This document shows, in pieces, positions 1 through 5,662 of a DNA stretch of 8,217 bases. Location: the NCBI GenBank assembly GCA_003566395.1, contig PXDL01000291.1:1-8217 (forward strand), written 5' to 3'. A program made the position numbers and the translations under genes. Within the stretch, counting starts at the first letter, position 1, and every line of letters starts with the position of its first letter. The notes beneath the pieces were generated by a model, which was not told where the DNA came from, did no database searches, and was given only the letters and a program-made list of their open reading frames with translations. Source of the DNA: Balneolia bacterium (GTDB taxonomy: Bacteria > Bacteroidota > Rhodothermia > Balneolales > Cyclonatronaceae).

Positions 1-1
1 C

Positions 2-100
2 GACCGTCTTCCGGCCAACCAAATGAACGATCTGCTCGAAACTATCTACAACCAGGAACGAGATCCCCGGGTCCGCTCAGCGTTTGATGAATTCTATTAA
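2..100 (+). CDS. C-terminal end of an unrecognised protein (partial)
   Basis: The window opens inside an open frame (frame starting at base 2) that reads 32 codons to a TAA stop at 98-100. The peptide contains LLETIYNQERDPRVRSAFDE, is rich in charged residues, and its codon choice (GCC, CTG, CTC, CGG mixed with AT-ending codons) matches the genes further along. The other two plus frames give less protein-like peptides, and one of them stops at 85-87. I do not recognise the family from this short tail: it looks like a soluble, helical C-terminus. It converges on the trehalase gene. It could be a chance frame, but the composition favours real coding sequence. Confidence 0.55.
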   Translation, partial: DRLPANQMNDLLETIYNQERDPRVRSAFDEFY

Positions 101-125
101 ACAGTAGTTGCTTTAGCTGATTGTA

Positions 126-175
126 ATTCAGAATGCAAAAAAAATTCAGAATTCAGAATGCAAAAATTCAGAATG
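126..175. repeat. Tandem repeat of ATTCAGAATGCAAAAA-type units
   Basis: ATTCAGAATGCAAAAA occurs exactly at 126-141 and 151-166. A truncated ATTCAGA lies at 144-150 between them, and a final ATTCAGAATG at 166-175 runs into a G6 tract. The array is AT-rich and low in complexity. The copies are near identical, which suggests recent slippage or recombination. No function is shown by the sequence. Confidence 0.8.
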
Positions 176-253
176 GGGGGAAGAGAGTTTACACATCGTC
201 ACCGAAAACTCCGGTGTAGATTGTATTAAGAACGGCTTTTTACCACCACACCG

Positions 254-298
254 CTTTCAGCTTTCACCTTCGAGCTTTCAATCTTTCAATCTTTCAAT
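254..298. repeat. CTTTCAAT octamer tandem array
   Basis: Three exact head-to-tail copies of CTTTCAAT lie at 275-282, 283-290 and 291-298. They are preceded by degenerate units CTTTCAG (254-260) and CTTTCAC (261-267). The array sits 20 bp beyond the trehalase stop codon, so it would appear in the trehalase transcript tail as ATTGAAAG repeats. It is a simple-sequence tract with possible copy-number variation between strains. Confidence 0.8.
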
Positions 299-318
299 AT
301 CCTAATTTGCATTTTGGA

Positions 319-1818
319 TTAACTACCACTTTTCATCGCAGCATAAACGCCGTTCGACCAGCCGAATCCGTCTTGTAAGGGGTATTCGCCTCCGCCTGCT
401 TTACCGCTAATGTCGGATACGTTGTACTTTTCCACCATTTTGCCGGACTCCCGAAAAACGTTCTCATTGGCACGGAGCCACCGGTCGGTAATCTCATCGG
501 CAAGCTCGGTATGGCCGTACCGTCGCAGGCCTTCAGCCGCCATCCACTGATGCGGAGCCCATCCGTTTGGCGCGTCCCACTGCTGCCCGGTTTCACGCAG
601 TGTAGTTGTTAGTCCGCCCGCCTGCAGGAATGCGGACTTGAGGAGAACGGCTGTGTCCGCCGCCTGCCTCTCATCGGCCAGCCCGGTAAACAGCGGCACA
701 ACTCCGGCCAGTGAAAGCACGCCCGTAGGCTGGTATTTATCGATATGGTAGTCGTGAAAGAAGCCTGTTTTGGAATTCCACATGAGCCGGTGCATGGCAT
801 TTTTTCTGTTTTCAGCCAGCTTGTGGAAACGGGCACCTTCTTTATTTCCCCCGGCCGAAACGGCGGGTAACCATTCCGAAAGCTTTTTCTCGGCATACCA
901 TAAAAGGGCGTTCAAATCTACCGGGAGTATGCGCGTGGTTTCGATGGTCTGAAGGTGCTGCTCGTCGGCCAGCCAGCGGCTGCTGAAATCCCAGCCCGAC
1001 TCGCAGGCCGCCCGAATATTTCGGTAAAATTGCTTTTTGGCTTCTTCGGAAAGGGGCGAAGCCGGTTCAACGTCTTCAATCCAGGATTCCTCGCGCGGGG
1101 CCGGATTATCATCCCAGTGGCGGTTCAAACGGCTTCCGTCTTCAAGAGTGGTGCTTCGCCTGTCCGGTTCGCCGGTTTCATCCATCCAGAAGCGGTGTTC
1201 CTTTATAACGGCGGGCACAAATTCAGCAAGGACATCATCACCAAACAGCTCTGCACAGAGATTTACCATAAGCGGGAAAAACGGAGGCTGAGAGCGGCTG
1301 ACGTAATAAGTGCGGTTGCCGTTCGGAATATGCCCGAGCGTCTGTATCAGATGGGCGAAATTCCGGGTCATGTTCAGAACCATTTCTTCGTGGCCGTGTG
1401 CGGCAAGTCCGAGGGAAGTGAAGTAGCTGTCCCAATAATAAATTTCACGAAAACGTCCGCCGGGCACTACATAAGGATGCGGAAGCGGAAGAAGACTGTC
1501 GTGCTTACTTTGTACGTTGTCAGCTTTCCGGAAAAGCATGGGCCACAGCGCTTTGATGTGATCATTGCAGTCTGCGTGCTCTTCCAATCCTGCGGCATCA
1601 CCGGAATGAGCAGGCGGATCGAAATGGCGCTCCACGAATACTTTAAGGTTGAAGCTTTCCGACTCCCGCTCTGATTTCCATGCCTTCATAATGCTTTCGG
1701 AATCTTTATTCGGTACACAATCCACGAAATGTTTTGAATCGCCGAAAATGCGGCTTTGTTGAACGGCCTCAAAAAGCGGACCTGATGTTTGAATCAGCGA
1801 AACCGGTTTCATCATCAT
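319..1818 (-). CDS. treF: Alpha,alpha-trehalase, GH37, cytoplasmic type
   Basis: This enzyme hydrolyses trehalose to two glucose molecules by the inverting GH37 mechanism. The 499-residue protein carries both family signatures: PGGRFREIYYWDSY at residues 119-132 and QWDAPNGWAP at 413-422. It also has the glycine-rich end motif GGGEYPLQDGFGWSNG at 475-490. By comparison with E. coli Tre37A (acid D312, base E496), the catalytic residues should be D277 in ESGWDFSSRW and E463 in VEKYNV; their spacing (186 versus 184) fits. The N-terminus (MMMKPVSLIQ) has no signal peptide, so a TreF-like cytoplasmic location is inferred, in contrast to periplasmic TreA. The length is slightly under that of E. coli TreF (549), consistent with a shorter N-terminus. 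Three consecutive ATG codons (1810-1818) make the exact start ambiguous by up to two residues. The gene follows the transporter by 5 bp, so the two are almost certainly co-transcribed. No strong Shine-Dalgarno is seen. Confidence 0.95.
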   Translation of the reverse strand: MMMKPVSLIQTSGPLFEAVQQSRIFGDSKHFVDCVPNKDSESIMKAWKSERESESFNLKVFVERHFDPPAHSGDAAGLEEHADCNDHIKALWPMLFRKADNVQSKHDSLLPLPHPYVVPGGRFREIYYWDSYFTSLGLAAHGHEEMVLNMTRNFAHLIQTLGHIPNGNRTYYVSRSQPPFFPLMVNLCAELFGDDVLAEFVPAVIKEHRFWMDETGEPDRRSTTLEDGSRLNRHWDDNPAPREESWIEDVEPASPLSEEAKKQFYRNIRAACESGWDFSSRWLADEQHLQTIETTRILPVDLNALLWYAEKKLSEWLPAVSAGGNKEGARFHKLAENRKNAMHRLMWNSKTGFFHDYHIDKYQPTGVLSLAGVVPLFTGLADERQAADTAVLLKSAFLQAGGLTTTLRETGQQWDAPNGWAPHQWMAAEGLRRYGHTELADEITDRWLRANENVFRESGKMVEKYNVSDISGKAGGGEYPLQDGFGWSNGVYAAMKSGS

Positions 1819-1823
1819 ACACT

Positions 1824-3068
1824 TTAGGTGATCGATTTAATGTCGAACTGCTCTCTTTTGCGCTTATAGGGGATGATAAGTAAAAACAGAAGAACGAGCG
1901 GAACAAGGGTGAAGTAAAAGGCGGTCTGCCCGTCGAGGCGACCGAACAAAAAACCGGTTATAATAGAACCGGAAGTGCCGCCGAGAGCAGAAAATATCAC
2001 GATCAATCCGGTCATGCCGCTCTGCCGGTTTTTGGGCAGCGCACTCAAAATGGATGAGCTGAGCGTAGGGTAAATAGGCGCCAGAAAAAGCCCGATGGCC
2101 GGAAGAATATAGGCTGCAATCGGAACGTCGGCCCAGCCGGTTACCGACCCCGGTTCTATGCCGATGGTTAGCGGAAGTATCAGAACCATCAGCACAATGG
2201 CCATTATGATGCACGACTGAAGCACATAAAACCAGTTGATGTATTTCATGATATAGCCGCCCAAAAGACGACCGACCGCCAGGCATCCGGCAAAAATACT
2301 GGTAATCTGCACACTGATGGAATCGGGCAGTTGTAGCACGTTGAAGTTGAAGGACGGCAGCCACGTATTCAGCGCCTGTTCTATATACACATAAAGAAAG
2401 GCGCCAAAAATGAAGAAAATGACCAAAGCATAGCGAATGAGCTTAATCATCTCCACAAAATCTTTTTTGGATCCCTCTTTGCTGACCTCCACCGTACTTT
2501 CATCAAGATTGGTTGAGAGAAGCAGCACAAAAGCCATAAGCCCGATAGCCGCAAGAACCCAATAAGTGTGGAGCCAGGTGATGGTATCGCTGTCTCCGGC
2601 CACCCCTATGAAATAGCCGAATACCCAAAATCCGCCGAGCACCCCCACCATGAAAAATCCTTCAAGAATACTCAGAAAACTGGCGTGTTCGCTGTCGGAA
2701 TCGGTAATCAGGCTTACCGTGGAATACACCGAAACCTTTATAAGGGCGAAACTTACCCCGACCATAGCAAACAAGAGCTGCGATATGGCGAAACTGCCGA
2801 ACAGTGCCATAAGCACGCTTCCCGCGGTTACGATACCGAGGCCGGCCAGCATGGCGTTTTTATAGCCGAGCCGGGGGATGTAGGAGGCAATCAGAAAAGA
2901 GCCGATTGCGATGGAAAGATCTTTCCAGGCTTCGAGTACACTTGCCCGTTCCGGCGTGACACCGAATTCGTTAATTACCTGAAGAACCACCACGCCCACG
3001 CTGTTGAGCAGAATGGCGAAAATGATGTAGTTGCAGATTAGCGACAGTTTGACTTTCCAGTGCTTCAT
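1824..3068 (-). CDS. MFS transporter, probable sugar (trehalose?) importer
   Basis: This 414-residue, strongly hydrophobic protein is a major facilitator superfamily permease. Twelve membrane segments can be placed at about residues 7-32, 48-67, 71-90, 95-121, 138-158, 165-188, 212-233, 254-275, 280-305, 316-343, 353-380 and 384-404. A charged central loop (about 188-210, rich in K/E/D) separates the two six-helix halves. The stretch around LFLAPIYPTLSSSILSALP in segment 10 and its following loop resembles FucP-type sugar:proton symporters, but I cannot fix the substrate from sequence. It lies 5 bp upstream of the cytoplasmic trehalase in the same direction, so import of trehalose or a related disaccharide is the natural inference. 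ATG at 3066-3068 is the start that gives a normal first helix. There is no clear ribosome-binding site, as is common in Bacteroidota-like genomes. Assignment to MFS is firm; the substrate is not. Confidence 0.88.
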   Translation of the reverse strand: MKHWKVKLSLICNYIIFAILLNSVGVVVLQVINEFGVTPERASVLEAWKDLSIAIGSFLIASYIPRLGYKNAMLAGLGIVTAGSVLMALFGSFAISQLLFAMVGVSFALIKVSVYSTVSLITDSDSEHASFLSILEGFFMVGVLGGFWVFGYFIGVAGDSDTITWLHTYWVLAAIGLMAFVLLLSTNLDESTVEVSKEGSKKDFVEMIKLIRYALVIFFIFGAFLYVYIEQALNTWLPSFNFNVLQLPDSISVQITSIFAGCLAVGRLLGGYIMKYINWFYVLQSCIIMAIVLMVLILPLTIGIEPGSVTGWADVPIAAYILPAIGLFLAPIYPTLSSSILSALPKNRQSGMTGLIVIFSALGGTSGSIITGFLFGRLDGQTAFYFTLVPLVLLFLLIIPYKRKREQFDIKSIT

Positions 3069-3127
3069 AACAGTGCGTTTACCATAGAAATGTGGATTAA
3101 AGAGTCTGATTTACCGTTTCAGAGTCT

Positions 3128-3161
3128 CGGGAAAACGTCATCAGTTGATAGTTTTTTCCCG
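3128..3161. repeat. Inverted repeat upstream of the MFS transporter gene
   Basis: CGGGAAAA (3128-3135) is the exact reverse complement of TTTTCCCG (3154-3161), with 18 bp between them. It lies 60-93 bp upstream of the transporter start codon. The left arm overlaps a GGAAAACG element that recurs directly at 3168-3175, and AAAACG appears a third time at 3178-3183. The arrangement could be an operator or a leader hairpin in the transporter mRNA. There is no U-tract placed to make it a terminator for the minus strand. Confidence 0.4.
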
Positions 3162-3369
3162 GTTAATGGAAAACGACAAAACGTGCTCGGTTTTTCAAAG
3201 GCAGAAGTAAGGGCGTTATATTCAGGTTTTTTGTGATGCACTGTTTGCCCGAATCCAACGTCCTGTTTTCGTTAAGCCCCCGCTATTTTAACGTGTGATG
3301 TAAACCGGCGTTAATATATAAATTTTGGCTTAAGTTCATCACATTTTAGAATTAAAGCGAGAAGTTTAG

Positions 3370-3375
3370 TATAAT
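3370..3375 (+). promoter_or_regulatory. Possible -10 hexamer TATAAT
   Basis: A perfect TATAAT lies 132 bp upstream of the ATG of the oxidoreductase operon, at the downstream edge of an AT-rich stretch. The hexamer 17 bp further upstream (TAGAAT) is a poor -35, and Bacteroidota primary sigma factors prefer a TAnnTTTG element, so this is only a weak candidate. If used, the leader would include the coding-like fragment and the AAAGCGCTTT palindrome. Confidence 0.25.
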
Positions 3376-3459
3376 CACGGGTGCGATTCAATCTTAGCCG
3401 GTATTCCCGTTCCGGCCATATACCATAACGAACTGACCACTACCACCGGCGAAGGTGTA

Positions 3460-3469
3460 AAAGCGCTTT
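3460..3469. promoter_or_regulatory. Perfect palindrome AAAGCGCTTT, candidate LacI-type operator
   Basis: AAAGCGCTTT is a perfect 10-bp palindrome with a central CG, located 37-46 bp upstream of the oxidoreductase start codon. Sites of this shape are bound by LacI/CcpA-family sugar regulators, so a catabolic operator is plausible. The caveat is that the same bases read as part of the codons for VKALS in the coding-like fragment, so the palindrome may be accidental. Confidence 0.3.
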
Positions 3470-3506
3470 CCGAATGCGGTGGTAACAAGTGCTATAGATA
3501 AATTTG

Positions 3507-4907
3507 ATGGGCGACTACCCGACCGGAATATCCCGTAAAAAATTTCTTAAAAACCTCGGGCTTGCCGGTGCCGCTGTACTTGGGGCACCTGTGGCAGCAA
3601 GCCGGATTGGCGGTAATGTGTATGAACTGAACCGCCCGAATCTTGCTGGGGCTTCGGTGCCTTCACCAAACAGTACGCTTCAGATTGCCCTGATCGGTGC
3701 CGGGATGATGGGGCAGGGCAACGGCCGTGCGGTGACCGAGCACTCAGGGGCAAAGATTGTAGCGGCTTGTGACTTGTATGACAGCCGTCTTGAGCGCTGC
3801 AAAGAATTATTCGGCGAGGACATCACCCTTACCAGAGATTACAGAGAACTGCTACGGCGAGACGACATCGATGCCGTCGTTATCTCCTCGACCGATCACT
3901 GGCATGAAAAACAGGCGATAGATGCTCTTGCTGCCGGAAAAGCCGTATATCTTGAAAAACCGATGGTCCGGTTTGCAGAAGAGGGCCACCGCGTAATTGA
4001 AGCAGAAAAACGATACGGAAAACCGCTGATCATAGGAAGCCAGCGAACCAGTTCCATCATCTATGAAAAAGCTGCCGAATTGTACCAAAACGGTGAAATC
4101 GGCAACATCAATTTTGTGGAAGGATATTGGGACCGTTTTTCGGCAATCGGAGCCTGGCAGTACTCAATCCCTCCGTCGGCATCTCCGGAAAATATCGACT
4201 GGGATACCTATCTGAAAAATCTTCCGGGTCGGGCCTTCGATCCCGAGCTTTTTTTTCGGTGGCGAAATTTCAGCGAGTTCGGTACCGGCATTCCGGGCGA
4301 TCTGTTCGTTCACCTTTTTTCAGGGCTGCACATGATCACCGGCTCCTACGGTCCCGAACGCATAATGGCTACGGGCGGGCTTCGCTACTGGAAAGACGGA
4401 CGAGATGCGGAGGATGTGGTTTTCGGCCTATATGACTACCCGGAAACAGAAGCTCACCCCGAGTTCACCCTCTCATTGCGGGTGAATTTTGCCGACGGCT
4501 CGGGCGGCGGTTCCCGCATCCGCATGATCGGTGATGCCGGCGAGATGGAGATCGGATGGAACCATGTTACCGTTCGCAAAGCCGATATGCCGTCACGTCC
4601 GGGTATGTCGATCCGGAATTTTAGTGAACCGGTTCAGGATGAATACCGGGCCTATTACAACGAACGCTACCCTGAAACGCGCCCGGAGATGATCGCGCCA
4701 CGTGAATTTGTATATCGAGCGCCGGAAGGCTACAGCGACCGACACGATCATTTCGGGTTTTGGTTTGATGCCATCCGTAACGGAACGGGGTTGCTGCAGG
4801 ACGGTATGTTCGGACTAAGGGCCTGCGGACCGGCATTGCTCACCAACGACAGCCTTCGCAAACGCGAAGCCGTGCACTGGAATCCTGAAGAAATGACCAC
4901 AACATAA
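3507..4907 (+). CDS. Tat-signal Gfo/Idh/MocA family oxidoreductase
   Basis: This 467-residue predicted NAD(P)-dependent sugar oxidoreductase begins with an export signal. Residues 9-15 (SRKKFLK), a hydrophobic run to about 27 and an A-P-V-A-A segment form a Tat-like leader, although the twin arginine is R-K rather than R-R. The Rossmann fold follows: GAGMMG at 64-69, an acidic D89 after strand two (VAACD), and the family's EKP motif at 150-152, whose lysine is normally catalytic. The C-terminal half has the family's sheet domain and ends with an AIRNGTGLLQDG segment typical of Bacteroidota members. I chose the ATG at 3507 over a TTG one codon upstream. Proteins of this family often keep a tightly bound nucleotide and interconvert 3-keto and 3-hydroxy sugars. 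Here the gene leads an operon with a DUF1080 protein and a GMC dehydrogenase, supporting a role in 3-keto sugar chemistry in the envelope. The substrate is unknown. Confidence 0.88.
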   Translation: MGDYPTGISRKKFLKNLGLAGAAVLGAPVAASRIGGNVYELNRPNLAGASVPSPNSTLQIALIGAGMMGQGNGRAVTEHSGAKIVAACDLYDSRLERCKELFGEDITLTRDYRELLRRDDIDAVVISSTDHWHEKQAIDALAAGKAVYLEKPMVRFAEEGHRVIEAEKRYGKPLIIGSQRTSSIIYEKAAELYQNGEIGNINFVEGYWDRFSAIGAWQYSIPPSASPENIDWDTYLKNLPGRAFDPELFFRWRNFSEFGTGIPGDLFVHLFSGLHMITGSYGPERIMATGGLRYWKDGRDAEDVVFGLYDYPETEAHPEFTLSLRVNFADGSGGGSRIRMIGDAGEMEIGWNHVTVRKADMPSRPGMSIRNFSEPVQDEYRAYYNERYPETRPEMIAPREFVYRAPEGYSDRHDHFGFWFDAIRNGTGLLQDGMFGLRACGPALLTNDSLRKREAVHWNPEEMTTT

Positions 4908-4927
4908 ATCAGAAAATTCTCACATCG

Positions 4928-5662
4928 ATGAAACCACTTAAATTTGCAGGAATACTTTTGCTTGCGGTGATGGTAAGCATGTGTTCAGCTCAGGAAGAAG
5001 AGATGACATATTCAGGTGAAAGGAATAATGATAATTGGATCAATCTGTTCGACGGAAGTTCGCTGGAGCACTGGCGGGTCTATAATATGGACGGTATGCC
5101 CGATGAAGGCTGGCAAATAGAAGACGGGCTACTCGTTTTTCGTCCACCGGCCCGCGACGACTGGACCTCCGGACTTGATATCATCACACGGGAAACTTTC
5201 AGCGATTTTGAACTGAAACTGGAATGGATGGTTGAACAAGGCGGGAACAGCGGCATTTTCTACCATGTGCTGGAGCAGCCCACACAAGCGATTTACTGGT
5301 CCGGTATGGAAATGCAGATTTTGGATAACGAGCACCACCCTGATGCAACCCGGGGCGTGGACGGCAACCGCAAAGCCGGCTCACTCTATGATCTGATCCC
5401 CGCCGATCCTCAAAACACGAAGCCCCACGGCGAATGGAATACCGTACGGATTATCTCCGATGGAAATCATATCGAGCACTGGCAAAACGGCGAGAAAGTC
5501 CTGGAGTTCGAGCGGTTCACGCCCGAGTGGTTCGAGATGCTGCGAAACAGCAAATTCAGGGAGCATAATGAATTCGGAGCCATGCGTGAAGGTCATATCG
5601 GCCTGCAGGATCATGGTGATGTAGTCAAATTTAGAAATATCAAAATCAGGAAACTCAATTAA
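4928..5662 (+). CDS. Secreted DUF1080 / 3-keto-disaccharide hydrolase family protein
   Basis: This 244-residue protein has a hydrophobic leader (residues 4-18) with a cysteine at 19, then a single concanavalin-like DUF1080 domain (Pfam 3-keto-disaccharide hydrolase, PF06439). Family hallmarks are visible in order: NLFDGSSLEHW near the start of the domain, FELKLEWMVEQGGNSGIFYH, GMEMQILDNEHH, AGSLYDLI, GEWNTVRI, EHWQNGEKVLE and the final GHIGLQDHG strand with VKFRNIKIR. Characterised members hydrolyse or eliminate 3-keto glycosides. The cysteine could be a lipidation site, but methionine precedes it where a small residue is usual; cleavage after CSA is the alternative. The gene starts 20 bp after the oxidoreductase stop, and its TAA overlaps the ATG of the next gene by one base, so it is firmly within the operon. 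Its expected substrate is the 3-keto product of the neighbouring GMC dehydrogenase. Confidence 0.9.
   Translation: MKPLKFAGILLLAVMVSMCSAQEEEMTYSGERNNDNWINLFDGSSLEHWRVYNMDGMPDEGWQIEDGLLVFRPPARDDWTSGLDIITRETFSDFELKLEWMVEQGGNSGIFYHVLEQPTQAIYWSGMEMQILDNEHHPDATRGVDGNRKAGSLYDLIPADPQNTKPHGEWNTVRIISDGNHIEHWQNGEKVLEFERFTPEWFEMLRNSKFREHNEFGAMREGHIGLQDHGDVVKFRNIKIRKLN

Larger units (their letters stand above)
101..318. other. Convergent intergenic region with two simple tandem-repeat arrays
   Basis: This 218-bp stretch lies between the stop of the partial plus-strand gene and the stop of the minus-strand trehalase. I see no open frame with coding character. It holds the ATTCAGAATGCAAAAA repeats (126-175) and the CTTTCAAT repeats (254-298), which are listed separately. 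A weak 5-bp stem (CACCG/CGGTG) lies around 200-217. No clear rho-independent terminator with a U-tract is visible for either converging gene. Confidence 0.7.
3370..3501 (+). pseudogene. C-terminal gene remnant without a start codon
   Basis: The frame 3370-3501 is open for 43 codons and ends in TAA, 5 bp before the oxidoreductase ATG. It contains GIPVPAIYHNEL, GEGVKALSE and a cysteine-containing end with CGGNKCYR. From about 3391 on, the peptide and codon usage look like genuine protein, with mixed GCC/GGC/CTG/ACC codons and a balanced residue set. The frame has no ATG or in-frame GTG/TTG upstream near the beginning, and an in-frame TAG lies at 3367-3369. Upstream DNA is AT-rich and non-coding. 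I read this as the surviving tail of a gene that once preceded the oxidoreductase, its remainder lost by deletion. I do not recognise the family. The alternative is chance coding-like sequence. Confidence 0.4.
3069..3503. promoter_or_regulatory. Divergent intergenic region with repeated short motifs
   Basis: This 435-bp gap separates the divergent transporter/trehalase and oxidoreductase operons, so it must hold promoters for both. The visible elements are: an 8-bp inverted repeat CGGGAAAA/TTTTCCCG (3128-3135/3154-3161); three copies of TGTGATG, one inverted (3232-3238, 3294-3300, 3337-3343); three copies of CGTTAA, one inverted (3270-3275, 3288-3293, 3309-3314); a TATAAT hexamer at 3370-3375; and a perfect palindrome AAAGCGCTTT at 3460-3469. 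The stretch from about 3300 to 3375 is clearly AT-rich. The last 130 bases overlap a coding-like fragment. Which elements act as operators is not decided by sequence alone. Confidence 0.6.

Noticed and set aside
101..318. CRISPR-like array suggested by the repeats
   Set aside because: Units are 8-16 bp, directly adjacent and AT-rich, with no regular spacers and no cas genes.
955..1674. Plus-strand open frame of 239 codons across the trehalase gene
   Set aside because: It lies entirely antisense to the trehalase, whose both family signatures and catalytic motifs are intact; its own translation resembles no domain and is rich in R, S and F as expected of a shadow frame.
2568..3041. Plus-strand open frame of 157 codons across the transporter gene
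   Set aside because: Antisense to clear transmembrane segments of the MFS protein; the translation is low-hydrophobicity and H/E/G-rich, typical of the complement of membrane codons.
3499..3506. TAAATTTG, a perfect match to the Bacteroidota -7 promoter element TAnnTTTG
   Set aside because: It abuts the ATG at 3507, so transcription would begin inside the coding sequence, with no further start codon before the export signal; no -33 element is seen. Probably chance.
3504..3506. TTG as start codon of the Gfo/Idh/MocA gene
   Set aside because: An ATG follows immediately at 3507 and gives the same protein minus one residue, so the ATG is the simpler choice.
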